Source: Rhizoclosmatium globosum (Eukaryota > Chytridiomycota > Chytridiomycetes > Chytridiales > Chytriomycetaceae). From it: 64,000 nucleotides of DNA. Location of the stretch: assembly GCA_002104985.1 (NCBI GenBank), contig MCGO01000142.1, forward strand, positions 34,385 to 98,384, read 5' to 3'. Numbering within the stretch: the first letter of the stretch is position 1; the number at the start of each line of letters is the position of its first letter. The notes under the pieces are model-generated. The model did not search any database and was not told the DNA's origin. It saw nothing but the letters and a program-made list of their open reading frames with translations. Made by a program: the position numbers and the translations under genes. Positions 10,882-21,393 of the stretch are shown here, one piece after another.

Positions 10882-11274
10882 ATGGCTGGAGGAAAAGGAA
10901 AGAGCTCAGGAAAGGCCAAGGCCGGAGCCAAATCACGTTCGTCCCGTGCTGGACTTCAGTTCCCAGTCGGTCGTATCCACCGTCTTCTCCGTAAGGGAAA
11001 CTACGCTCAGCGTGTCGGAGCTGGAGCCCCAGTGTACTTGGCTGCCGTCCTCGAATACCTCGGAGCTGAAATTCTCGAGTTGGCTGGAAACGCCGCCCGT
11101 GACAACAAGAAGACCCGTATCATTCCACGTCACTTGCAGTTGGCCATCAGAAACGATGAGGAGTTGAACAAGTTGCTCGGAACTGTCACTATCGCCCAGG
11201 GAGGTGTTTTGCCAAACATCCAGCCATCGCTCCTGCCAAAGAAGGAAGAGGAGGGATACGGCGCCAAGGCCTAA
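10882..11274 (+). CDS. H2A: Histone H2A (copy 1, intact)
   Basis: This is a 130-residue intronless core histone. The tail [20 protein letters not shown] is followed by the fold [60 protein letters not shown] and [20 protein letters not shown], then [15 protein letters not shown]. The C-terminus is EEEGYGAKA and lacks the SQE/D motif found in most fungal major H2As, so it is of the canonical animal type and the H2AX function must lie elsewhere. A polyadenylation signal AATAAA lies at 11336-11341. Confidence 0.98.
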   Translation: MAGGKGKSSGKAKAGAKSRSSRAGLQFPVGRIHRLLRKGNYAQRVGAGAPVYLAAVLEYLGAEILELAGNAARDNKKTRIIPRHLQLAIRNDEELNKLLGTVTIAQGGVLPNIQPSLLPKKEEEGYGAKA

Positions 11275-11382
11275 GCACCAGCTGTTTGTTACTAGCACTG
11301 CGACTTGTATATTTATTGGTACTTTGTGGATGCAAAATAAAGTGCGAATTGTGGATTTTACACATCGTTGAATATTGAACAT

Positions 11383-12169
11383 TTATTTGGAGAACTCTGG
11401 TGTAGCTTCTATCAGCTTTTTCAATACTCCCGTAATATCCTTGAATCGATCAGGGCCCAGATGTATTCCTCCAAACCATCGAGTCACAACAGCGACGATA
11501 TCTGTCTGATTCATCCTCTCCAATAAATGTAGCATTCGATCGCCGGCTCCACCTTCTCCATCATCGTCACGGTTAGAATCTCCGCTCGCGAACCGATAAG
11601 CCACCATCTGATGTGTTGCATTCGCACTCTTTGGAAACGATTTCATTTCTTGAAGTACCCATTCCACATCTTCAAGGGAACTGGCACGCGCAATATGAGC
11701 TTGAAAACGAGACTTTCTGTCCAGCAGAACTTCTCCGCTAAAGATTTGAATGTTCCGCGGTGCAAGTTGTTTCTTTCCAACTGTTTTAGGCGAAGCAGCC
11801 TCAACGGCAGAGGTATTTTCTTCTGTGTGATTCTTTTGAGAATGTTAGCCCGGGAATGATTCAGGCGTTCCTTACATCAAGATTGGCTGAAAGGTGTTCA
11901 ATCCAATTGAAGAGACAGACTTCACCGGGAACAAAGAGAGACAGAAGCTCTTGATTCAGACTCTGCGAAGAATCTCGAGTCTTCCAATGAACGTCCTTGG
12001 CCAACTCAATAGTGTAATCTGGAGGCATTGCAAATGGATACACTTCCCGATCGGCCCAGAACACAAGTGAACATCGATCATTGATGACAATACGATGACT
12101 ATCCGCATCTGGATCAAATGAAAACGCTTCTCCGTAGATTGCTTCCAGTGCTAATAACTCGTCTTCCAT
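11383..12169 (-). CDS. YIH1: IMPACT/Yih1-type RWD protein (Gcn2 inhibitor)
   Basis: Yih1/IMPACT binds Gcn1 through its RWD domain and dampens Gcn2 activation during amino-acid starvation. The N-terminal RWD is clear: MEDELLALEAIYGEAFSFDP, then FAMPPDYTIELAKDV, LNQELLSLFVPGEVCLFNWI and EHLSANLD. After one intron at about 11833-11877 the IMPACT (UPF0029) domain follows: IQIFSGEVLLDRKSRFQAHI, VEWVLQEMKSFPKSANATHQ, MVAYRF, DDDGEGGAGDRMLHLLERMN and VVTRWFGGIHLGPDRFKDIT. Domain order and length fit the family. The start is 43 bp from the divergent AC40 start. Confidence 0.95.
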
Positions 12170-12212
12170 ATTTGAAAAGAACTATCGTTTTTTTCTTTTT
12201 CACGAAAGTAAC

Positions 12213-13591
12213 ATGGACCCAATCGAACTGAAGCGCACCAGAGTCGTTCTGCACAAGGACCACGTATCAAATGTAATTAGTCGACTCTTAAAAGCGAATG
12301 GGGCTTCGTACAGTTCTCTTATTCACGCAACAGGTCTCCAGCATCGACTTTCCTCAAAACTTTGACAATGGCGACGACGATATGGCTTGGGACTTTGAGA
12401 AGTTTAAGAAGGTGCGAGATAGTGTCTTTTGTGGTGTAGGGCTCATTGTCTGGTTATCAGAACTTCAAAGTCGTCATCTCGAGTTTCAAGAAGGATCACC
12501 TTGAGTTTGACTTGATTGGAATCGACGCCTCTATCGCCAATGCTTTCAGACGTTGCTTAATTTCTGAGGTTTGGGTCTTCTGAGCTGTCATGGCTGGTGT
12601 CTGACTGACGTTCTTCAATAAGATTCCGACCATGGCCATCGAGAATGTTTTCGTTCTCAACAACAACTCTATTGTACACGACGAAATTCTCTCTCAAAGA
12701 TTGGGATTGGTTCCAATTAAAGCCGATCCACGTATCTTCCAGTTCAAAACACGTATGTTTCGTTACAAAGAGCATGCTCAACACACGCATAATACTCACG
12801 TTCATAAAATTCAGCCGAAGATGAAGCTACAGACCTGAACACCCTTGTTTTCAAAATGAAGGTTAAGGCCACGAAACGACGTAAGTTTGACTGTCCCTAT
12901 CACTGCAAAAATATCAGAATCTGACCAATTGTTTAGCAAAGAGCGAACAGACCGAATTCTTGAACGACGACAACTTTAACGTCTTGTCGAAACATCTGGT
13001 TTGGGAAGCTCAAGGAGACCAGGAAGAACGACTCGCTGCCGACCCACCTCGACCTGTTCACGATGATATCGTCTTGGCAAAATTACGCCCTGGCCAAGAA
13101 ATTGATATTGAGGTACACTGTCAGAAGGGAATCGGAAAGGAACACGCAAAGTGGTCCCCAGTTGCAACAGCATCATACAGACTCCTCCCTGACATCCAAA
13201 TCCTCCAACCAATCACTGGAAACGACGCCGTCAAATTTCAGAAATGCTTCTCAGAGGGAGTCGTTGAAGTATTCAAAAACAAACAAGGGGAGAAGGAAGC
13301 TCGTATTGTGAACCCACGAAAGGATACCGTCAGCAGAGAAGTGTTGCGTCACAAGGAATTCGAAAACAAAGTGAGACTGACGAGAATTCGTGACCATTTC
13401 ATCTGTAAGTGTCTTAAGCGTGGATGGAGCTGAACTGAACTGACTCTTATTCTTCAGTCAACGTGGAATCAACCGGTATTCTGCCACCTCATGTACTCTT
13501 TGGGGAAGCTGTGCAGGTTCTCATCAACAAATGTAAGAGGGTTAAGGAAGCCCTTTCGGAGTTGACAGGTGATATGGATATTGACCAATGA
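12213..13591 (+). CDS. RPC40: RNA polymerase I and III subunit AC40 (RPAC1)
   Basis: This is the alpha-like subunit shared by RNA polymerases I and III, which pairs with AC19 during assembly. Exons give [72 protein letters not shown] and [17 protein letters not shown] (the conserved alpha motif region). Further exons give [20 protein letters not shown] and [20 protein letters not shown]. The gene ends [26 protein letters not shown]. Six short introns are visible. The length (about 340 residues) matches the family. Confidence 0.95.
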
Positions 13592-13688
13592 TAGCTGCGA
13601 ATAAACGTTAATGAAAATTGGTTTATCATTTATTCTACTTGATTCTGGCTGAAAGGTTGTTCTGACAAAAACACAACAAAAACAAGTC

Positions 13689-15088
13689 ATGGCAGAAGCT
13701 TTGAAGAAACCGCAGATCATCACACTTGAAACTAAAGGCCTAGATTACACACCATGTTAGTTTTGCTCTAGTAGACTGTCGCTCGAGCTCGCTTGAGTTT
13801 AGATTTCTCATGGACTTCCGGAACTAACTCATCCAACAGATGACGTCAAGTGGATTCCATGCTCAGCCCGATTCGTAGTTCTCGGTCAGCACGCTCGAGG
13901 AACTGGAGCACTGAACATCTATGAGCTGGAGCAAGGAAAAGCCGTGCTAGTCAAACAAGTTTGTTTTGAGAAACATCCACCATATCTGACCCCTTCCAAC
14001 TCTCAGACCGAACGAAAGCATGCAATTAAATGTGGGACATTCGGTGCCTCGACTCTTCAGCAGCGTCATCTCGCCACAGGAGACTTTGAAGGAAATTTGA
14101 CAGTTTACGATCTCGAACGCCCTGACGTTCCCGTATTTTCCGTGAAAGCACATGACTCTATCATCAACTGTATTGATGGATGTGGTGGTGTTGGTGTTCA
14201 CACAGGACCACCTGAAATTGTCACTGGAAGCCGAGATGGTATGTGTGTGATTCTATTAATTCCAGGATCTCATAATCTGTTCATATTAGGTACAGTTAAA
14301 GTGTGGGACGTTCGTCAAAAAGATAAGCCCGTCGCAGTTATTAGTCCAGCAGAGGGAGAACCAAAACGAGATGTCTGGACTGTCGCATTCGGTAATGACG
14401 ACCTTTCATAACCTCAGTATAAGCTTATCAATCAATAGGAAATTCGTATAATGACGAGGAGCGTGTATTAGGAGCTGGATATGAGAACGGAGACGTAAAA
14501 CTATTTGATTTGAAGACAATGTCGTTACTGTGGGAAACCAACACCAAAAACGGCGTCTGTAGTCTGGAATTTGACCGCAAAGATATTCAGATGAACAAAC
14601 TGGTTGTTACGAGTGTAGAAAGCTCGTTCCAGTTATTTGACATGAGAACCCAACACCCAACACACGGATTTACGAGTTTGAGCCAAAAGGTATTCTTAAA
14701 CTTTATGATCGTCGCTAATAATTTCATTTTATAGAACCGTGATAACACGACCATCTGGACCGTACGACACCTTCCACAAAACCGTGACATCTTCATCACG
14801 TCAAGTGGTTCTGGCTCTCTGAATGTTTTCAAATAGTAAGACTTTAAATCATTCATACCCACTATCTAAACTCTTTGTTCCAGCAATTACCCAGCAAGCC
14901 GTGTCGCTCAGGACCCTACTGACAAGAAGAATATCGGAGTTGTTGGTTCAGTAGAACTTCTCAACAACGCAACCCTCGCAGAGCAACCCATCTCTGCATT
15001 CGACTGGTCACCAGACAAGCCAGGACTTTGTGTCTTTACTGCATTTGACCAACAAGTTCGTGTTGCCATTGTTACGAAACTTGCTTGA
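13689..15088 (+). CDS. DNAAF10: WDR92 / DNAAF10 axonemal dynein assembly factor
   Basis: This WD40 protein works with the R2TP/prefoldin-like complex in pre-assembly of axonemal dynein arms. The translation follows the family closely: [152 protein letters not shown] and [20 protein letters not shown]. It ends IVTKLA. Five short introns are visible, the first splitting the Tyr codon after DYTP. WDR92 is typically retained in organisms with motile cilia, so it supports a flagellated zoospore. Confidence 0.96.
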
Positions 15089-15145
15089 TTCGTCTTTCTA
15101 TCCGCACCCAATATATAAATTATTCTTCGATCTAAACGCCATTTT

Positions 15146-15902
15146 TTATTTCCCGATACTAATCCAACGAACAGTATCCTCCAGTTTGCTTTGTAGTTGA
15201 GTTGATGATATGGTTTCCTTTGCATCTTCAGGTAAACGTCTCTTCAATTCCTTCAACGTTTCATCCATTGTATCATCTAAATGAGAGGCTGCATGGTTCG
15301 CGACTTCATCGTGCGCGTCAACGAGACTCTGTTTTCGAAAGCAGAGTGTCATCAAGGAGCTTCCTGGTATAGAAGACTTACCACCCAACCCTGCAACTCT
15401 TTCTTCAACGCAACTTGATCCAATGCATTCACGGTTTTTTCAGGAGCCAGTGTACACACGAGAGCATGGGCGGTTCGTAACTTCTCCTCAACATCAAACA
15501 GCTCCTGATCTAACCGGGTTCGCAATAACACTCGAGGTACAACTGCATGTATGGTTTGTTATAACAGTACTTCGAGTGACCATGTATACTCACAATCTGG
15601 GTCGGCTGGTGGTAGGACTTGAGGAGCAACTATTAGCTGCTTCAACGGAATCACGGGTATTTGGAGGTCTCCCATTATACTTTCATACTTTGCAATAAGC
15701 GAGTTGAATTGACCAAGAACGATGGGCCTATCCATACAAGTCAGCACTTCAATCCAACCATCAGATGCAAGACTCACCATGGCACATTTTGCGGCATCTC
15801 GAGGAAGGAGGCCAGAGAATCATGAAGCTGAATCAACTTTGTTTTGATTGCTGCTAGTGGGTTCTGCTGTTTGCTTGGCACTGATGGTTCCAATGCATTC
15901 AT
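15146..15902 (-). CDS. MED8: Mediator subunit 8-like protein
   Basis: Med8 is in the Mediator head module and contacts TBP and RNA polymerase II factors. Exons begin MNALEPSVPSKQQNPLAAIK, TKLIQLHDSLASFLEM, then VLGQFNSLIAKYESIMGDLQ, IPVIPLKQLIVAPQVLPPAD. This matches the Med8 pattern of a helix followed by an extended 'L...V..P..L....D' segment. Later parts read VVPRVLLRTRLDQELFDVEE KLRTAHALV, then ELKRRLPEDAKETISSTQLQ, ending WISIGK. Several short introns are present. The identification rests on layout and local similarity, not on one invariant motif. Confidence 0.7.
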
Positions 15903-15983
15903 TTCTTTGTTGACTTTTTTATTATACTTTTACCAACCAAAGTAGTTACAGCCAGCAAAAATAAAAGATGATTCAAACACACA

Positions 15984-18149
15984 TCAAAGGTTTTTGGGGA
16001 TGGTGTACAGCTGCATCTGAGTTGTAGTTCCTTCAAGGAATCCGACGGATTGTCCTGAGGTAATGACTGCAATCTGACCAGGCTGGACAAGCTTCAATTC
16101 AAGAGCAAATTCTGTATTATCATGGTGAGATGAAGTCTTTAAATTCAAGGAACACTACTCACTGACAGTCTCTTGAATTACATTTGAGTCTGGGCCACTG
16201 TGATAGAATGGTACCAATCCAAAAGTGGAGGCAAGCTGACGAGCAGTTTGAGGCACAAGAGTGGAGGCGATAACGGGAATCTGTGGTCTGTATTTTGCAA
16301 CGAGACGTGCTGTTCCTCCGAGTTCCTGTATAACGCCGAGTAAGGAGAGATAAATTAATATTCAGAGAACATACCGTGATAACAATAATGATGGCAGCGT
16401 TGACTTGACTGGCAGTCAAGACGGCAGACGATGCAATGGATTCGGAAACACTGATTGGCTTTGGAACTGAGCGAGTCATCTTAACCTAAAAAATTCCATT
16501 CAATACACTGATGTCAAAGGCAAGTAAAAAGAAAACTAACCTGGTAGTCCAAGTAGTTGGTGTTCTTTTCAGCTTGAGCTGCAACCCTACGCATGACATC
16601 AAGAGCTTCGAAGACATAGTTTCCAACAGCAGTTTCAGCAGAAAGAACGAGACCATCAGCTCCATCCATGACAGCGTTGGCAGTATCTAATTCAAATTGA
16701 GAAACACGACCTCTTTATATTGATAAAGAACGATATTTTACCAGCTGCTTCGGAACGAGTTGGTCTTGGATTTGTCTTCATCGATTCAAACATTTGGTTG
16801 GCAATCATCACAGTCTTGCCCATAATGTTTGCCTGAAGTAATACGGTAAACGTCATGTTCAACTAGGGTTAAAAATGGGACTCACCATCATAATCATTCT
16901 CTTTTGCTCCATTGTAACGATTTCCACGTCAATTTCACATCCAAGGTATCCACGGTCAATCACGACTCCATCAGCAGTGCGAAGAATATCTTCAAAGTTT
17001 TCGAGACCTCGCTTGTTTTCAATCTTTGCGAACACCTTGGTCCTGTTCGCAGGGCTTTAAGGTTAGTTACAGCAAGCAAAATGCTGATGGTGATTTAAGT
17101 AGTGTGAATGATGGCGTACTTGCTGTTTCCGAGCAACAAACGGACCTCTATTTCTCGAATGATTAATACTTTGAAGCAGAAGAATGAAATGAGCTCCAAC
17201 CTTGGATATCTTCGAGAGAGCGAATACACGAAACAGTAATGATATCAACATTGAGCTTCATGGCAAAGGCGATATCAGCAGCATCTTTTGCAGAAACAGT
17301 TGGGAGCTCTTCGACAACGTAGTCGGGCATATTGATTCCTTTGAATTCTCCCAAGTATCCAGAGTTATCGACAGAGCAGAGAATACCATTTGCAACACGC
17401 TCTTTGACGGTGAATGAAAGCAAACCATCGTCAACGAAAAGCTTGTCCCCAACTTTGAGCAATTCCTTGGTGTAAGTGCTGGACACCTTTTTCATAAGAA
17501 TGTCTCAGCTACTGTATCCAGTAGTCCTCAATATTCCATACCTTTGTCTTGTCTCCGACAATCGATTGGTCGTTGACGAAAGTAAAGTCATCACCAGCAT
17601 TCAAGTAGACCTCATGCTCAGCAAGCTTCCCCGTTCTAGAGTATTCGAGTTAAAATAAGGACTCCTATATTTAAAAGAAGCAGTACCTGATCTTGGGACC
17701 GTTGATATCCAACCAAACAGCAACTTGGGCAGTGCTGTTGGTTTCCTTGAGATACCTCCTCAAATCATTCACGACGGTTTCAGCAGTCTCACGAGTACAA
17801 TGAGACAAATTCAAACGAGCCACATTCATTCCTCCTTCGACGAGCTTTCCAATGTTTTCATATCCGTACGAAGCTTGGTTTCAACAGGGGATGAGTCGAT
17901 AGAATCGAGCGCGAAGGCAGAAGGGAAGGATAAGAGAGAAATAGTACCTGGGCCTGAAGGGAGACAAATAGTTAGCAAAAGATAAGGCGAGGTGATGCAG
18001 AATGAGCAAAGAGACACTCACCAATAGTGCAACAGATCTTTGTACGAAGGACATCGCCTCCAGCGCGGGCTATCACAAAAATAAGAATGCAACAATGACA
18101 TTAGAGTTGAGGTACCGTGCAAGGCTCTTTGGTGGGATCGGTCAGGCAT
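15984..18149 (-). CDS. Divergent pyruvate-kinase family protein with altered active site
   Basis: The fold is unmistakably pyruvate kinase: TKICCTIGPASYGYENIGKL, VEGGMNVARLNLSHC, VAVWLDINGPKIRTGKL, AKIENKRGLENFEDILRTAD, PRPTRSEAADTANAVMDGAD and ETAVGNY. The C-terminal allosteric domain ends QMQLYTIPKNL. Several catalytic positions differ from the norm. LDTKGPEIR is LDINGPKIR (Thr to Ile). The Mg-binding Asp of ARGDLG is replaced in DRGYLG. The Thr of ATQMLESM is replaced in ANQMFESM, and SGETA is SAETA. The catalytic Lys and Glu of KIEN and the Arg/Asn of R-x-N-x-S are kept. About eight short introns and a 6-nt micro-exon (17948-17953) are present. The start is at MPDRSHQRAL (18149); upstream in-frame Met codons exist. 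It may be a pseudoenzyme or have altered chemistry. Confidence 0.85.
17948..17953 (-). other. 6-nt micro-exon in the pyruvate-kinase-like gene
   Basis: On the minus strand the sequence reads ...cttcag GCCCAG gtacta..., a six-base exon flanked by a good acceptor and donor. Joined between ACTATTG (upstream exon) and CTTCGTACGG (downstream exon) it gives C-T-I-G-P-A-S-Y-G. That restores the universally conserved CTIGPAS block of pyruvate kinases. The upstream intron has a tgctaac branch site. Skipping the exon keeps the frame but loses Gly-Pro/Ala, so inclusion is supported by conservation. Confidence 0.8.
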
Positions 18150-18477
18150 GGTTTTCAAGTGTGATTTTCCTGTTCCGGCTTTCCCCTTGCGTCGATTTCC
18201 CTCGCTTGGAGTCATACTGAGCGAGGACCCCATTTCCTTATCTTTTGCGAGAAATTCTGAATGATACAGTGATAACGATGACTTGACGCGTATTGGGGAA
18301 TTAATATGTGAGTCAATGCATCGCGTGGAATCAAACTGGCAATTTACAATTCCGAGCAGCAATTGTATACTTGAGAAAGGAAAGAAGGTTTCAATGGCAG
18401 GCAATAGTGGAATGAGTGATGGCAGAAAGGCAAGTGGCTGTGCTCAAAAACGAACTCGAAAAAGAAAGCACACAAAC

Positions 18478-19867
18478 ATGTCTTCAGGCGACCTTCTCAC
18501 GCGCGACGACGTTGACATTGACAGTGTTATTGAGCGGCTTCTCGAAGGTGAGTCGATGCGAACTTGGATTTGATTGAGTGAATTCAGGCTGGATTTGGTT
18601 GTGGTTGGAACTTGGACGAGGCGGCCCGGGTTTCTGGACACTCGTTTGGCACTCTGTCTCTCACTTACTCACCCACTCCGCCTTTATCGGACATCGTGTT
18701 CTAACTTGTATTGTCCGAATCAGTCCGTGGCAGTCGTCCTGGGAAACAGGTTATGCTCGCTGAACACGAAATCAGGTACCTCTGCACAAAGGCAAGAGAC
18801 ATCTTCATCAGTCAGCCAATCTTGCTCGAACTGGAAGCTCCAATTAAAATATGTGGTGAGTCTGAAACCCACAGTCTCAGCTTTCTCGCTCATATTGCTC
18901 TATGTGGAAAAGGTGATGTCCATGGACAGTACTATGACCTCCTCCGCCTCTTTGAATACGGCGGCTTTCCTCCTGACTCAAACTACCTCTTTCTCGGAGA
19001 TTACGTTGACAGAGGAAAACAGTCTCTCGAAACAATCTGCCTTCTCCTTGCCTACAAGATTAAGTACCCTGAAAACTTCTTTATCCTTCGCGGAAACCAC
19101 GAATGTGCGAGTATCAATAGAATTTATGGGTTCTATGACGAATGTTTGTATCAGAACTCATGGTTGTCAGTTCTAACCCAATTAAATATATAGGCAAGCG
19201 GAGGTACAACATTAAGCTTTGAAAACCTTCACAGACTGCTTCAATTGCTTGCCAGTCTGTGCTTTGATTGACGAAAAGATTCTGTGTATGCACGGAGGAC
19301 TCTCGCCTGACTTGAACTCGTTGGAACAGATTCGCAGAGTAATGAGACCGACAGATATTCCAGACACTGGTAAATCTCCATCTTTTACTTGTACACATCG
19401 CACGGATTAATTTTGTTCCAAAGGCTTGTTGTGCGATTTGCTCTGGTCGGATCCAGACAAGGAAACTTCCGGATGGGGAGAAAATGATAGAGGCGTATCT
19501 TTCACTTTTGGGCCAGATGTTGTTACTAGATTCTTGGAGAAACATGACTTGGATTTGATTTGTCGAGCACATCAGGTTGTTGAAGATGGATACGAGTTTT
19601 TTGCGAAGAGACAACTAGTCACCTTGTTTTCGGCGCCAAATTACTGCGGGGAGTTTGATAATGCGGGATCTATGATGAGTGTAGACGACACTTTGATGTG
19701 TTCTTTCCAAGTAAGTGATTGTTTGATATTAGAGCCTGACGCGCTAACTGCCATAATAGATTCTAAAGCCGGCCGAAAAGAAGCAGAAGTTTGCCTATGG
19801 AGGAATCGGTTCTGGTCGTCCTATCACACCACCCAAGAAGAGCAAGAAGAAGAAGGAGATGCTTTAA
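18478..19867 (+). CDS. GLC7: Protein phosphatase PP1 catalytic subunit, tandem copy 1 (single-base frame break)
   Basis: This is a Ser/Thr phosphatase catalytic subunit. Exons give [120 protein letters not shown] and [18 protein letters not shown]. All the metal ligands (GDxHG, GDYVDRG, GNHE, H) are present. The C-tail [11 protein letters not shown] keeps the CDK-site context known from animal PP1. At 19220/19221 the sequence reads AAGCTTTGAAAACC where KLWKTF needs TGG, so one G of a GG pair is missing and a stop appears. I treat this as a sequence error. Introns follow LLE, ICG, DEC, DTG and SFQ. Its sister gene starts 162 bp downstream. Confidence 0.92.
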
Positions 19868-20029
19868 ATAGACGCTCTCGTGGAATACCAAGGACTCATC
19901 TAATTATCTTAATTTAATCGCACAATATTGTGAAAGAAAGCTTGTTTGAATCATTGATTGTTTTGTTTGATCCAATTTCACACCTGTGTCTGCTACCTCC
20001 CTTCTTCCACCGTTTGAATCATCAGCACT

Positions 20030-21314
20030 ATGAGCACACAAGTCGCCCCTGGTCCGGCTGGTCCGACTGACCAACCCTTTGACGTTGACACCATCATCAA
20101 CAAGCTCCTTTCAGGTGGGTGGCCTATCTGAAACTGTGATCCGCTTGCTCCCCCAACAGCCAGTCCGCCCATACCCTCCAGATAATTCAACCATCTAACT
20201 GAACATCGAAACAGTCAGAGGACTCCGACCCGGCAAGAAAGTTCAGCTCCCTCAAAGCGAAGTAACATGGCTCTGTATGACTTCAAAAGAGATCTTCATG
20301 TCCCAACCATGTCTCTTGGAGCTGGAAGCCCCTATTCAAATTTGCGGTAATTGCCCTTTCGTTTTCGAGACACCGCCCATCTGACACTTACGTTATAGGC
20401 GACATCCACGGCCAATACTATGACCTGCTACGACTCTTTGAATACGGAGGATTCCCTCCTAACGCAAACTATTTATTCCTGGGTGACTACGTTGATCGTG
20501 GAAAGCACTCCCTTGAAACCATCTGCCTCCTCCTCGCTTACAAGATCAAGTACCCTGAAAACTTTTTCATTCTTCGTGGAAACCATGAATGCGCCAGTGT
20601 AAACAGAGTCTACGGATTCTACGATGAATGTGAGTGCATGCATGATGTTTCTCCCACGTTGATTTTTTTCTCACTCCCCAACCAACCAAAACTGACACAA
20701 ATGAATCAGGTAAACGAAGATACAACGTCAAAATGTGGAAGACGTTCGCAGATTGCTTCAACTGCCTTCCCGCCGCTGCAATCGTTGACGAAAAAATCTT
20801 TTGTATGCATGGTGGTCTCTCACCAGACCTCCAATCCATGGAACAAGTGCGAAGAATCCTTCGACCGACCGATATTGCCGACACGGGGCTCTTGTGTGAC
20901 CTGTTGTGGTCTGACCCGTCTCATCAAGTGAACGGGTGGGGAGAGAGTGATCGTGGAGTTGGGTTCTTGTTTGGAGCGGATGTTGTGGAAAAGTTTTTGG
21001 AGAAGCATGATTTGGATTTGGTGTGTCGTGCGCATCAGGTTGTTGAGGATGGGTATGAGTTTTTTGCGAAGCGACAGTTGGTTACAGTATTTTCGGCGCC
21101 GAATTATTGCGGAGAGTTTGATAATGCTGGCGCTATGATGACTGTGGATGAGAACTTGATGTGTTCGTTCCAGGTTTGTGTCCTTGTGCTTATTGATTGT
21201 TTAATCTCAACCCTCAATCATTCACAGATGCTAAAACCTCCTGAGAAGAAGAAGAAGCCAAAGACAAGAAAGTCAGAGACCCCTCCGCCAGCAAAGAAGG
21301 ATAAGTTGTTGTGA
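20030..21314 (+). CDS. GLC7: Protein phosphatase PP1 catalytic subunit, tandem copy 2
   Basis: This is an intact paralogue of the upstream gene in the same orientation. Exons give [120 protein letters not shown] and [20 protein letters not shown]. Metal ligands and the catalytic His are all present. Four introns share positions with copy 1, but the intron after DTG is absent. The C-tail is different: it is Lys-rich ([25 protein letters not shown]) and lacks the RPITPP motif of copy 1. Different N- and C-termini suggest different regulatory partners. Confidence 0.95.
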
Positions 21315-21393
21315 TTTTAGTTTGATTCATTGCCAAATAAATGCGAAGTATTTTCTCTTTCCATGCCTTCAATGTGAGTCTACATGTTTGAGT

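Larger units (their letters stand above)
10179..11358. repeat. Histone H2B/H2A cassette, copy 1 of a ~1.18-kb duplication
   Basis: This block matches 58415-59592 nearly base for base, including the 3' UTR of H2B, both coding regions, the divergent promoter and the H2A 3' UTR with its polyadenylation signal. Homology begins at acgcgctttatttcaaatcc and ends after gtgcgaattgtggattt. The offset is 48,236 bp up to the spacer, where copy 2 is one base shorter. Orientation is direct. Near-identity of the non-coding parts suggests recent duplication or gene conversion. Confidence 0.93.
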
